Positions 1-8,392 of a stretch of 64,000 nt of DNA are shown one piece after another. This stretch comes from Bryobacterales bacterium F-183. GTDB lineage: Bacteria; Acidobacteriota; Terriglobia; Bryobacterales; Bryobacteraceae. Each line of letters begins with the position of its first letter. The first letter of the stretch is position 1. The position numbers were made by a program, and so were the translations under genes. Below the pieces are notes generated by a model. It saw only the letters and a program-made list of their open reading frames with translations, was not told the DNA's origin and did no database searches. The stretch lies in NCBI GenBank assembly GCA_016865505.2, contig AP025252.1, positions 2,852,001-2,916,000 on the forward strand. The letters run 5' to 3'.

Positions 1-1509
1 CCTTTGGATGGTCCGCTGCTGATTGATCTTTTGGGGCAGACGGCGGCTGCGCTTGATTACGCGCATCGTAAGGGAATTATCCATCGCGATGTGAAGCCTG
101 CCAATGTGATGGTTCACGAAGACTCCGTCGCGAAGGTGTGCGACTTCGGCATCGCGAAGATTACGTCGTCGCAGATGACTCAAACTGGCGTGATGATGGG
201 GACGCCGTCGTATATGTCGCCGGAATTGATCCGCGGCGAAGGCTTGACAGGCGCGTCCGATCAGTTTGCGCTGGGCGTGATGGCGTACGAGATATTGACG
301 GGGAAGAAGCCGTTCACGGCGGATTATCTGCCGACCTTGCTGTTTAAGATTTCTTCCGATGAGCCGCCGGGGATTCATGAAGTGAATCCGACGTTGGGTC
401 CGCTGGTGGATCGCGCGGTGCGGAAGGCTTTGGCGAAGAAGCCTGAGGACCGGTACTCGACGTGTTCTGAATTTGTGAAGGTACTGCAGCGGGCGATTGA
501 GAATACACCGGACTGGGTGCCGATGGCTCGCGGGGCGATGCCGGTGTCGCCGGAAGAAACGACAGGGTCTGGCGGACGGGTTGTGCCTGCCGTCGTTGGT
601 CCCGCCGATGCTGCTGCCGTACAAGAGCCGACTGCGGATAAGGTTCCGTTGCCGCCGCCTGCGGTCGTGCCTGAGACTCCAGTGGTGAAGACGATTCCGC
701 TTCCGCCGCCTCCTGCCGTTACTCCTGCTGCCCCGGCCGTTGAGACGCCTGCGCTGCCCACCGCACCCTCGATGCGAATTCCGATTCGAGAGACGTACGC
801 GGATAAGGCGGAGTCGACGAGCAAATCCAAGGTCCCGATGATTTTGGCGGTGGCCGCTGCGCTGGCGGTGGCCGGGTACTTTGGGTACTCGAGTTTGACC
901 GGGCCGAGCCAGGCCACGCCTTCTCCGGATGGACAACAACAGCAGCCGCCTGTGACGGATCCTGCAAAGCCGGATCCTACGGCGACGACGCCGTCTCCTG
1001 TGGCGACGAATCCGGCAGTGAAGCCGCCGCCTGCGCCGACCACGACGCCGGGTACCGATGCGCCGAAGCCTCCGGTTCCAGGCGAAGCGAAACAAGCGGA
1101 TAAAGACTTTGAAGTTGGCTTTACGGCGACGCCTGCCGGGGCCAAAGTGGTGGTGGACGCCAAGCAGGAATGTGTGACGCCGTGCAGCTTACGGTTGACG
1201 CCGGGCTATCACGGAGTGCAAGTGATGCTGGCCGGGTACGTGACCTTGCACCGGTCCGTACAGGTGCCGGAGACCTTGGACCTGAACGTCAACCTGCCCG
1301 AATCCACCGGTATTCTTTCCATCCTGACCACGCCGAAGGGGGCGTCGATTACGATTGACGGCAAGCCCCGGAGCGAGGTCACTCCCGCGCGGATTACGCT
1401 GCGCGAGGGTACGCACAAGATTGAGCTTGTGTTGGGCAATCTACGCGATGCCCATGACGTTACTATCAAGCAAGGCGGAATCCAGCAGATTCAGTCGACA
1501 TGGCAATGA
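1..1509 (+). CDS. Ser/Thr protein kinase with PEGA domains (5' partial)
   Basis: The reading frame is open from the first base, so the N-lobe lies outside the window. The visible part starts near the catalytic loop: HRDVKPAN, then the DFG motif (DFGIAK) and an activation segment ending GTPSYMSPE. A Pro/Ala-rich linker follows, then one membrane segment around residues 279-298 of the visible part. The extracytoplasmic region holds two PEGA-type repeats, near residues 370-430 and 435-495. This is the usual layout of a bacterial Hanks-type receptor kinase: cytoplasmic kinase, single TM helix, outer sensory or wall-contact domain. The stop overlaps the start of the sulfite-oxidase-like gene by about 10 nt, which suggests co-translation. 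The substrate is unknown. Confidence 0.93.
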   Translation, partial: PLDGPLLIDLLGQTAAALDYAHRKGIIHRDVKPANVMVHEDSVAKVCDFGIAKITSSQMTQTGVMMGTPSYMSPELIRGEGLTGASDQFALGVMAYEILTGKKPFTADYLPTLLFKISSDEPPGIHEVNPTLGPLVDRAVRKALAKKPEDRYSTCSEFVKVLQRAIENTPDWVPMARGAMPVSPEETTGSGGRVVPAVVGPADAAAVQEPTADKVPLPPPAVVPETPVVKTIPLPPPPAVTPAAPAVETPALPTAPSMRIPIRETYADKAESTSKSKVPMILAVAAALAVAGYFGYSSLTGPSQATPSPDGQQQQPPVTDPAKPDPTATTPSPVATNPAVKPPPAPTTTPGTDAPKPPVPGEAKQADKDFEVGFTATPAGAKVVVDAKQECVTPCSLRLTPGYHGVQVMLAGYVTLHRSVQVPETLDLNVNLPESTGILSILTTPKGASITIDGKPRSEVTPARITLREGTHKIELVLGNLRDAHDVTIKQGGIQQIQSTWQ

Positions 1510-2921
1510 ACGAAACCTCTTACTCACGCCGGAACATGATGCGGTTGATTGGCGGCGCGGCTGCGGCCGGCGCGGTGGCGATCCCGAATCTGTATTCCGC
1601 CACAACCTGGGCGCCGAATGACGGCAAGAAGAAGATCGGGATGATCGTGCGGTCGACGCGGCCGGAAGATCTGGAAATGCCGATGGAAGGGTTCAAGGAC
1701 GACATCACGCCTGTGGAGCGGTTGTTTGTCCGGAGCCATCACTATACGCCGAAGGTCAACCTGGCCACCTGGAAGCTGAAGATCGGCGGGGTGGTGGACA
1801 AGCCGGTGGAGCTTACCTTTGAGCAAATCCAAAAGCTGCCAAAGGTGGAAGTTGTCGCGGTGATGGAATGCGCTGGTAACGGACGCAGCTTCTATCAGCC
1901 GTCGATGGCGGGCTTGCAGTGGGAACACGGCGCGGTGGGCAATGTGCGCTGGGGCGGCGTGCGCCTGTCGGATGTCCTGAAGATGGCCGGCGTCGGTTCG
2001 AATGGCGTGGAAGTGCTGTTTGACGGCGCGGATGTGCCGGTGGGACAGCAGTCCGACTTTCAACGGTCGATCCCGTTGACGAAGGCGATGACGCCGGAGC
2101 CGCTGCTGGCGTATGAGCTGAATAACGAGCCGTTGCCGACGTCGCACGGATTTCCTTTGCGCGTAGTAGTTCCTGGCTGGGCGAGCGACTGCTGGGTGAA
2201 GTGGTTGACCGGCATCACGGTGCTGGACAAACCCTTCGAAGGTTTTTACATGAAGACGGCGTATCGCGCGCCGGCGGGTCCTGTGAAGCCGGGTACGGCA
2301 GTGGATCCCGCCGCGATGCAGCCGGTGACGAAGCTGAAGCCGAAGTCGGTGATTACCTTCCCGGAACACAATGCGCAGGTGAAGGTTGGCGAGACGCTGA
2401 ACCTCCGCGGCGTGGTGTGGTCCGGTGACGGGCATCCCGTGACGATGGGCAAGATCAGCTTGGATGGCGGGGCCACTTGGGAAGACGTCCGGCCGATTAC
2501 CTACAACGGTCCCTATGCGTGGCGCACGGTGGGGTTCACCTGGCAACCGCCGAAAGAAGGCTACTACCGCATCATGTTACGTGCGGGCGACCATACTGGT
2601 GACTCGCAGCCGCATGTACAGGCCTGGAATCCTTCCGGGTACGGCTGGAATGTTGCGCATTCGATTGGGATTGAAGTGGTGAAGGAAGTGGCCGCTCCGG
2701 CGCCTGCTCCTGCAGAGACCGCCGCTGCCCCTGCGCCTCCTGCGTCTTTGAAGACGACCTGCGTGACCTGTCACGAAGACAATGTCATCAAGCAGCAGAA
2801 GTTGTCGCGTACGCAGTGGGATCGCGAGATTGACAAGATGGTGCGATGGGGCGCGAAGGTCAAGCCTGAAGATCGCGCCACCATCCTGGATTACCTGTCG
2901 AAGACGTACCCGCCGCGGTAA
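1500..2921 (+). CDS. Tat-exported sulfite oxidase-like molybdoenzyme with C-terminal heme c domain
   Basis: A 473-residue protein with a twin-arginine signal (SRRNMMRLIGG). The sulfite-oxidase fold carries the molybdenum-ligand Cys in VMECAGNGR (about residue 124). A dimerisation/Ig-like domain follows, including the DGGATW motif. After an Ala/Pro linker the last 55 residues contain one CVTCH heme-binding motif. Established: SorA/SoxC-type enzymes oxidise sulfite in the periplasm and pass electrons to a cytochrome c, often a separate subunit. Here the acceptor appears fused. ATG 1500 overlaps the kinase stop; ATG 1506 is an in-frame alternative. The substrate could be sulfite or another sulfur or sulfoxide compound, since the family is broad. 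Confidence 0.9.
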   Translation: MAMNETSYSRRNMMRLIGGAAAAGAVAIPNLYSATTWAPNDGKKKIGMIVRSTRPEDLEMPMEGFKDDITPVERLFVRSHHYTPKVNLATWKLKIGGVVDKPVELTFEQIQKLPKVEVVAVMECAGNGRSFYQPSMAGLQWEHGAVGNVRWGGVRLSDVLKMAGVGSNGVEVLFDGADVPVGQQSDFQRSIPLTKAMTPEPLLAYELNNEPLPTSHGFPLRVVVPGWASDCWVKWLTGITVLDKPFEGFYMKTAYRAPAGPVKPGTAVDPAAMQPVTKLKPKSVITFPEHNAQVKVGETLNLRGVVWSGDGHPVTMGKISLDGGATWEDVRPITYNGPYAWRTVGFTWQPPKEGYYRIMLRAGDHTGDSQPHVQAWNPSGYGWNVAHSIGIEVVKEVAAPAPAPAETAAAPAPPASLKTTCVTCHEDNVIKQQKLSRTQWDREIDKMVRWGAKVKPEDRATILDYLSKTYPPR

Positions 2922-3587
2922 TTAGTTCGCGTACTTGGAAAGTGTCGAAAGGAAGGTCGCCGCGGCTGTGGGAGGTGCCATGGTCGCGATGACGTCCTTG
3001 TTCTTGAGCTTTTTGCCGTAGAGTTCCTTCAGCGCATCCTCATCCTCGCGCAGGGTGGAGCCTTTGAGCGATACACCTGCAAAGACGCCGCGCGAGCGCG
3101 ACCAGGTGAGGATTTCCGCACGCATGGCAGCATCTGTCGCGGCTGACGTTTCGCGACCCACGGGTCCACCGGCGACGGCTGCGTCCGCGCCTACCGTGAA
3201 CTTGCTGGACAGCAGGCTGTCTTTGCCGCGCTGGTTCATGACGAGCATCACGACGTCGGTTTCCGAACCACCAATCTGAAATCCGATACTGCCGCCTTCT
3301 ACCCGTACTGCACCGGGAGCGGACCAGCCACCGCCATCTTTCCGGCAGGTGAAGAATCCACGACCGAACTTGCCGCCGACGATGAAGGCCCCTTTCTTCA
3401 CGCCGGGTACGACCACTGCGCAGGCTGACTTTTTGAGTAGATCTTCCGGAATCGATTTGTCCTTCACGGCCATGATTTCGTCGAGCGTGGCGGTAGCGGC
3501 AGCAAGGCGCTTTTCCACCTCCGACTGCGCGAAGAGAGTGCTGGACGCCAAAGTGGCGACGGCCAGCAGGTGTACGGGGAATTTCAT
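2922..3587 (-). CDS. SYLF/YSC84-domain lipid-binding protein, exported
   Basis: A 221-residue protein starting with a Sec signal (MKFPVHLLAVATLASS, then FAQ). The rest matches the SYLF (YSC84) family: a conserved KSACAVVVPGVKKG segment, then a Gly-rich FIVGGKFGRGF stretch and GGSIGFQIGG. SYLF domains bind phosphoinositides in eukaryotes; bacterial members are exported proteins of uncertain role. The frame stays open upstream to 4157, but that part is antisense to the PhoD gene and the signal peptide fixes the start at 3587. The stop codon directly abuts the convergent stop of the sulfite-oxidase-like gene. Confidence 0.87.
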   Translation of the reverse strand: MKFPVHLLAVATLASSTLFAQSEVEKRLAAATATLDEIMAVKDKSIPEDLLKKSACAVVVPGVKKGAFIVGGKFGRGFFTCRKDGGGWSAPGAVRVEGGSIGFQIGGSETDVVMLVMNQRGKDSLLSSKFTVGADAAVAGGPVGRETSAATDAAMRAEILTWSRSRGVFAGVSLKGSTLREDEDALKELYGKKLKNKDVIATMAPPTAAATFLSTLSKYAN

Positions 3588-3630
3588 GACTTCTATGATC
3601 GCAGAAGCAATTGACGGTAATGTGAAGGAG

Positions 3631-5157
3631 ATGACTCGCCGGACCTTACTGGGCACGACACTGCTTGGCACCACGCCGTTCCTGCTGCGGGCGCAGCGAT
3701 TGCCACCTGCGACCGCGGTGGCGTCGGGTGATGTCACGCATGACCAGGCGCTGATCTGGGCTCGGGCGGCGGGTGCTGCGTCGCGGATGGTGGTGCGGTG
3801 GAAGACGTCCGAGAAGGGGACCGAACGCTCCAGTTCCATCGCGGCTGGCGGCGCGGGGCGGGACTTTACGTCGCGTCTGTTGCTGAGGGGACTCCCGCCG
3901 GGGCAAACGGTCTTGTACACCGTACAGTTTGAGGACGGCAAGAACAAGAGCGAGCCTGTGGCTGGGAGGCTACGTACACCGTCTCGCAAGGCGGACCGGA
4001 ACGTCCGTTTGGCGTGGTCTGGGGACGTGGCGGGGCAAGGGTACGGCATCAATCCCGAGTGGGGCGGAATGAAGGGGTTTGAGGCGGTACGGGCGATTGA
4101 GCCGGACTTCTTCATCCACAGTGGCGATACGGTGTACGCCGATGGCGCGATTCCCAAAGAGATTGTGCTGCCGAATGGGCGTGGCGTTTGGAAGAATCTG
4201 GTGACGCCTGAGAAGTCGAAGCCGGCCGAAACGCTGGACGAGTTCCGGGGGGCATACCGGTATAACCTGCTGGACGAACATGTCCGGCGGCACCTGGCGG
4301 ATGTCCCGCAGATCTGGCAGTGGGACGATCACGAGGTCATGAACAACTGGTCGCCCGGGATGGAGGTTCCGGCACGGTATACGGAACGGGACATCCGGGT
4401 GATTGCGGCACGGGCACGGCAGGCGTTTGGTGAGTACGCGCCGATTCCGTTTGGGCCGGAGGGCAACATCTTTCGGGTGGTGCCGTACGGTCCGCTGGTG
4501 GACGTTTTTGTGCTGGACATGCGGAGCTTTCGGGCGGGCAACACGTACAACCGGCAGGAACAGGCGGGTCCGGATACGGCACTGTTGGGCGATGGGCAGA
4601 TCGCGTGGTTTTTAAAGGCGCTGAAAGAAAGCAAAGCGGTTTGGAAGGTGATCGCGTGCGATATGCCGATTGGGCTGATCGTCGGCGACGGCAAAGACGC
4701 CCAGGGCCGCGCGCGTTATGAGGCGGTTGCGAATGGCAACGGTCCAGTGCTGGGACGGGAGTTTGAGATCGCGCGGATCCTGCGGTTCCTGAAAGAGCAG
4801 CGGATTCGGAATACGGTGTGGCTGACGGCGGATGTCCACTATACGGCGGCACACCATTATTCGCCGGAGCGTGCGCATGCCGGGTTCCGGGAGTTCGACC
4901 CATTCTGGGAGTTTGTGTCGGGTCCGCTGAACGCGGGTACGTTTGGGCCGGGTGAGTTGGACAATACGTTTGGGCCGGAGGTGGTGTTTGCCAAGCATCC
5001 GCCGAAGGGGCAATCGAATTTGCCGCCGTCGGCTGGGTACCAGTTTTTCGGGGATATCACGGTGGACTCGCGGACGAAGGCGCTGCGAGTGGTGCTGCGG
5101 GATATTGCGGGTACCGCGTTGTATACGAAGGAGTTGGAGGCGGCGACCGGCGCTTAG
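3631..5157 (+). CDS. PhoD-family alkaline phosphatase/phosphodiesterase, Tat-exported
   Basis: A 508-residue protein with a Tat-like start (MTRRTLLGTTLLG). An N-terminal Ig-like PhoD_N domain (about residues 30-120) is followed by the calcineurin-like catalytic domain. Metal-binding motifs are visible: HSGDTVYADG, WDDHEVMNNW and TADVHYTAAHHY. PhoD enzymes hydrolyse phosphate mono- and diesters outside the cytoplasm and use Ca/Fe. GTG at 3622, in frame three codons upstream, is an alternative start; the GAAGGAG just before 3631 lies too close to ATG to be a normal ribosome site for it. The end overlaps the convergent gene by 4 nt. Confidence 0.9.
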   Translation: MTRRTLLGTTLLGTTPFLLRAQRLPPATAVASGDVTHDQALIWARAAGAASRMVVRWKTSEKGTERSSSIAAGGAGRDFTSRLLLRGLPPGQTVLYTVQFEDGKNKSEPVAGRLRTPSRKADRNVRLAWSGDVAGQGYGINPEWGGMKGFEAVRAIEPDFFIHSGDTVYADGAIPKEIVLPNGRGVWKNLVTPEKSKPAETLDEFRGAYRYNLLDEHVRRHLADVPQIWQWDDHEVMNNWSPGMEVPARYTERDIRVIAARARQAFGEYAPIPFGPEGNIFRVVPYGPLVDVFVLDMRSFRAGNTYNRQEQAGPDTALLGDGQIAWFLKALKESKAVWKVIACDMPIGLIVGDGKDAQGRARYEAVANGNGPVLGREFEIARILRFLKEQRIRNTVWLTADVHYTAAHHYSPERAHAGFREFDPFWEFVSGPLNAGTFGPGELDNTFGPEVVFAKHPPKGQSNLPPSAGYQFFGDITVDSRTKALRVVLRDIAGTALYTKELEAATGA

Positions 5158-5897
5158 CGGAACTCTTTGCGCTTCTCTTCGATGGCGTCAAAGCCTTTGG
5201 AGCCGGGGTCGAAGTTCTTGGCGGCGGCTTCCAGGGGTTCGATCGAGACCACGGTTCGCGTTCGCGGCAGGTAGTACAGGTTGTACTCGAGCGATGGGGC
5301 GAGAGCCTCGAAGGCGGCGCGCGACACCTGAAAGCGCTTTTCGTTGATGATGTAGTCGTACCGGGAGATCAGGTCTCCCTCGCGGCCTTTGCGGCCTCGG
5401 AGGCGATGTTCGGCCCAGCGGTTGGACGCAAGGCCGGTTTCCTTCTTGACCTTACGGCTGACCAGATCGAGAAACAACGGCCAGGGCATCCGGAACGAGT
5501 AGTGGATAAAGGCGAGCGGGAAGATACAGAGCACAACCCAAAACAGGACGGGCAGGGGCTCTTCGATACCGTGCTTCAGGCCTCGCGCAATGGTGCCAGG
5601 ATCACTGAAGGACTGCTGCAGAAAGCGTAGAACGCCGCGGTCCTCGGCGAAATACAGCCACGCGATCCGCAGAAACATGGGCGTGATTAAGGTGATAACC
5701 ATCGCCAGCAAGGGAAAGTACACATGGGTGCGGCTTAAACGGTCAAACTGTTCGTGCGATAGCGTACCCTTGCGGTTTTCCAGGAGGTCGGAGGCGGAGA
5801 AGTCCAAGGCTTTGCCCAGAACGAGAAGCAGGTTCTCGCTACGCGGCTGCACGTGGACGTACTCAAGGTAAGCCAATTCCGCTCTTCTCTCCTCCAA
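5154..5897 (-). CDS. hypothetical membrane protein, two TM segments
   Basis: A 247-residue protein I do not recognise. The N-terminal 55 residues are soluble and acidic. Two hydrophobic segments follow: about residues 59-82 (around PLLAMVITLITPMFLRIAW) and about 115-136 (around PVLFWVVLCIFPLAFI). The C-terminal ~100 residues are charged, and end in a lysine/arginine/glutamate-rich tail. Its stop TAA shares the bases TTAG with the TAG stop of the PhoD gene, leaving no room for a terminator. It is transcribed divergently from the NUDIX gene. Confidence 0.7.
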   Translation of the reverse strand: MEERRAELAYLEYVHVQPRSENLLLVLGKALDFSASDLLENRKGTLSHEQFDRLSRTHVYFPLLAMVITLITPMFLRIAWLYFAEDRGVLRFLQQSFSDPGTIARGLKHGIEEPLPVLFWVVLCIFPLAFIHYSFRMPWPLFLDLVSRKVKKETGLASNRWAEHRLRGRKGREGDLISRYDYIINEKRFQVSRAAFEALAPSLEYNLYYLPRTRTVVSIEPLEAAAKNFDPGSKGFDAIEEKRKEFR

Positions 5898-5939
5898 GTC
5901 TGTATCGGCACGGAATGCGGCCGACTTTACCTGTTTTCC

Positions 5940-5951
5940 ACCGGCGCCGGT
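5940..5951. promoter_or_regulatory. 12-bp perfect palindrome next to -10-like sequence
   Basis: ACCGGCGCCGGT is a perfect palindrome in the 76-bp gap between the divergent membrane-protein and NUDIX genes. It lies immediately before TAAACTATAGG, which could serve as a -10 region for the NUDIX gene. It could be an operator. No regulator in the window can be tied to it. Confidence 0.3.
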
Positions 5952-5973
5952 AAACTATAGGAAAGCCAAGTAC

Positions 5974-6492
5974 ATGAAATTAATTTCGTCTGAGCACGTT
6001 TTTGAAAATTCTCTGATTCGAGTTTCCGTGGACCATGCGTTGGACCCGAGCGGGTTTGAGATCAAGCGTGCGATTGTGCATCATCCGGGGTCGGCGGTGG
6101 TGCTGCCGGTGGACGCGAAAAAGCGGATTTTGCTGGTGCATCAGTACCGGCTGCCGGCGCAGAAGATGCTGTGGGAGTTGCCGGCGGGCAAGATCGATCC
6201 GGGCGAGACGGCGCTGCAGGCCGCCAAGCGCGAGCTGAAGGAAGAGACGGGTTGTAAGGCGAAGAAATGGTCGAAGCTGGCGGATTTCTATCCGAGTCCC
6301 GGATTTTTGGGCGAGAAAATGACCATTTATCTGGCCACCGAGCTGGTGGAAGGCGAGGCGACGCCGATGGACGATGAACGCATCGAGAAGAAGTGGTTCA
6401 CGGCCAAAGAAGTGGAAGAGATGCTTCGCACCGGCAAGATTCTGGACGCGAAGACGAATATCGGATTCCTCCGTTGGAAGTACTTGAAATGA
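5974..6492 (+). CDS. NUDIX hydrolase (ADP-ribose pyrophosphatase type)
   Basis: A 172-residue protein with a full Nudix box. It runs from GKIDPGETALQAAKRELKEE to the TGC that follows (about residues 73-95), with the metal-binding REx2EE present. The upstream QYRLPAQKMLWELPAGK resembles the ADP-sugar pyrophosphatase (NudF-like) subgroup, in which a conserved Gln-Tyr-Arg precedes ELPAG. The likely reaction is ADP-ribose to AMP plus ribose 5-phosphate in the cytoplasm. The stop TGA overlaps the next start as ATGA, so the DinB-like protein is probably co-translated. Confidence 0.9.
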   Translation: MKLISSEHVFENSLIRVSVDHALDPSGFEIKRAIVHHPGSAVVLPVDAKKRILLVHQYRLPAQKMLWELPAGKIDPGETALQAAKRELKEETGCKAKKWSKLADFYPSPGFLGEKMTIYLATELVEGEATPMDDERIEKKWFTAKEVEEMLRTGKILDAKTNIGFLRWKYLK

Positions 6493-6980
6493 ACGATACC
6501 GGCAAATTACTAGCGCAATTGCTGTACCGCGACCTCGGTAAGCTGGTGCAGCAGATGGAAGGCTTTCCTCCGGCGCTGCTGTGGACGGTGGCGCCTGGCG
6601 TGGCGAATTCCGCGGGTAACCTGGCGCTGCACCTGGAAGGCAACCTGCGAGAATACATCGGACGGCAGATGGGAAAGCTGGATTACCAGCGGGATCGCGC
6701 CCGCGAGTTTTCTGCGAAGGACGTCCCGCGGGAGGAGTTGGTGACCTGCCTGCGTGACTTGCGCATCAAGATTCCCACGGTGGTTGAGGGGATGGATGTC
6801 GCGCGGTTGTCGGAGACGTTTCCGGATCAGCCGTTGGGTGTCCCGATGACTAACCTGCAGTTTCTGGTGCATCTGCATGGGCACCTGAATTACCACCTGG
6901 GGCAGATCGATTACCTGCGGCGGATTCTGGTTGGGGCCGGCGGCGGGGCAATTGACTACGTCCGGCTGCGCGAAGAGTAG
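6489..6980 (+). CDS. DinB/YfiT-like putative metal-dependent hydrolase
   Basis: A 163-residue protein resembling the DinB-like four-helix bundle superfamily. Histidines sit where family members bind a metal: the first in NLALHLEGN (about residue 48), and two near the C-terminus in LHGHLNYHLGQIDYLRR. DinB superfamily members include thiol-transferases such as bacillithiol transferases and metal hydrolases; the reaction here cannot be told. The frame is open further upstream, but ATG 6489 overlaps the NUDIX stop in an ATGA junction and gives the usual family length. Confidence 0.8.
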   Translation: MNDTGKLLAQLLYRDLGKLVQQMEGFPPALLWTVAPGVANSAGNLALHLEGNLREYIGRQMGKLDYQRDRAREFSAKDVPREELVTCLRDLRIKIPTVVEGMDVARLSETFPDQPLGVPMTNLQFLVHLHGHLNYHLGQIDYLRRILVGAGGGAIDYVRLREE

Positions 6981-7064
6981 AGCGGTACCGTCGCGCACTC
7001 GGCCACACGCAGGATCGCAAGAAACATCAAGAGCAGGGCGGCGGCAGCAGGGCATACTGCCCAA

Positions 7065-7427
7065 ATGAATATTTCTATGATTTCGCTGGGCGTCGCGGAT
7101 CAGGCGAGGTCTCTGCGGTTTTACCGTGATGTACTCGGGTTTGTTGCGCCACCGGGTGCCGATGGCGGTGAGGTGGTTGTGCTGCGGCTGCCGGGCGAGG
7201 GTCCGATGCTGGTGCTGAATGTGCCTGCGGGCCGCGCGCATCCGGGTCCGCTGGCAGGCGCGGTGGAGATCGTGCTGCATGTGCCGCATGTAGAGGAAGC
7301 GCATGCCGCGCTGGTGCAGAAAGGCTGCGAGTTTCTGCGTGCGCCCCGCGAGATCTATCCCGGAAATTGGGGCGCGACGTTGTGCGATCCCGATGGTCAT
7401 ATGCTGACGATCGTGGGGGCAAGGTAG
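7065..7427 (+). CDS. VOC (glyoxalase/bleomycin-resistance) family protein
   Basis: A 120-residue single-module VOC protein. It starts with the family pattern ISLGVADQARSLRFYRDVLGF, read here in short form as LGVADQARSLRFYRDVLGF. It ends with NWGATLCDPDGHMLTIV, where the penultimate strand carries DPDGH. VOC proteins form paired beta-alpha-beta-beta-beta modules and bind a metal or a ligand. Function ranges from glyoxalase to antibiotic binding, and nothing here narrows it. CATACT at 7053-7058, six bases before ATG, could be a -10 element. Confidence 0.85.
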   Translation: MNISMISLGVADQARSLRFYRDVLGFVAPPGADGGEVVVLRLPGEGPMLVLNVPAGRAHPGPLAGAVEIVLHVPHVEEAHAALVQKGCEFLRAPREIYPGNWGATLCDPDGHMLTIVGAR

Positions 7428-7440
7428 CGGCGGCGCGAAA

Positions 7441-7446
7441 TACAAT
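7441..7446 (+). promoter_or_regulatory. candidate -10 element (TACAAT) for exported RidA gene
   Basis: TACAAT lies seven bases before GTG 7454, so transcription would start at or next to the start codon (leaderless). I see no good -35 hexamer at normal spacing. The same TACAATAGA string occurs before GTG 32772. Confidence 0.35.
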
Positions 7447-7453
7447 AGAGTCC

Positions 7454-8392
7454 GTGAAGAAACTATTGCTGGCGATGTTGGCGGGGAGCCTGCTTTTGAG
7501 CGCGGAAAACAAAGTGATCGTGGCGAAGGGCGGCGCGCCGCCGGTGGGTCCTTACTCGCCGGGACTCGACGCGGGCAACTACGTCTATGTGTCGGGGCAG
7601 GGCGTTCGGGATTCGAAGGGCCAGATGCCGCAGGGCATCGCTGCGCAGACCAAACAGTGCATCGAGAATGTACGAGTGATTCTGGAGGCGGCTGGATTGT
7701 CGCTGACGGACACCGTGGCGGTGCAGTTGTATGTCGACGATGCGAAGAACCTGCCCGCGGTGCAGGCGGCGTACATCGAGGCATTCCCGCACAATCCGCC
7801 TCGCGTGACCTTGGTGGTGGCCAAGATGCCGACCGATACGACGGTGGAGATCACAGTGGTGGCGGCCAAGAAGGGTGCGGCGAAGGATCGCGTGTACTTG
7901 CCGGCGGTGTATGGCGAGACGATGAAGGAAGCCGAGGGCAATCTGAAGAAAGAGCTGAAGAAGGCCGGGTTGTCAGAAAAGAACGTCTTGTTTGCAAACC
8001 GGTATAGCGTGGGTTCGGCGGAAGCGGGCATGGTTCCGATGCATGAGTTGCCGGCCGGTGCGAAGAATGCGATTTATGCGGTTGCTGCCAAGAAGAAGCC
8101 CGCTGGATTGGGGTTCTGCGAGGTGGCGGCGTCCGATCCCACAGGTACGATTGAGGATCAGACCAAGAGCGTATTTGCGAAGCTGAAGAGCTGTTTGGAG
8201 AAGCAGGGCATGTCGCTCAACGATGTGGTGGCGACCAATGTGTACGTTGACGATCTGGCCGATTTTGGCAAGATGAACGCGGTGTACGCGACCTTCTTTC
8301 CGGGCACCAAGCCGACCCGTACGACTGTGCAGCCGCTGCCTTCGTCGCACAAAGGGAGCTTGGCGCGGATTTCGGCGGTTGCGTCCAAGTGA
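7454..8392 (+). CDS. exported tandem RidA (YjgF/YER057c/UK114) protein
   Basis: A 312-residue protein from GTG 7454, beginning with a Sec signal peptide (KKLLLAMLAGSLLLSA). It contains two RidA modules. The first spans about residues 17-145 and starts from the typical PPVGPYSPGLDAGNYVYVSG. The second lies in the C-terminal half, from about residue 165. RidA enzymes hydrolyse reactive enamine/imine products of PLP enzymes; Arg105 and Glu120 (E. coli numbering) matter for this. Module 1 keeps both (PPRVTL and VEITVVA). Module 2 keeps the Arg (PTRTTV), but the Glu position reads LARISAV. The 3' end overlaps the methyltransferase start by 4 nt. Confidence 0.88.
   Translation: MKKLLLAMLAGSLLLSAENKVIVAKGGAPPVGPYSPGLDAGNYVYVSGQGVRDSKGQMPQGIAAQTKQCIENVRVILEAAGLSLTDTVAVQLYVDDAKNLPAVQAAYIEAFPHNPPRVTLVVAKMPTDTTVEITVVAAKKGAAKDRVYLPAVYGETMKEAEGNLKKELKKAGLSEKNVLFANRYSVGSAEAGMVPMHELPAGAKNAIYAVAAKKKPAGLGFCEVAASDPTGTIEDQTKSVFAKLKSCLEKQGMSLNDVVATNVYVDDLADFGKMNAVYATFFPGTKPTRTTVQPLPSSHKGSLARISAVASK

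Noticed and set aside
3588-4157. N-terminal extension of the SYLF protein
   Set aside because: The extension is antisense to the PhoD gene and has no homology-like sequence. A classical signal peptide begins at 3587.
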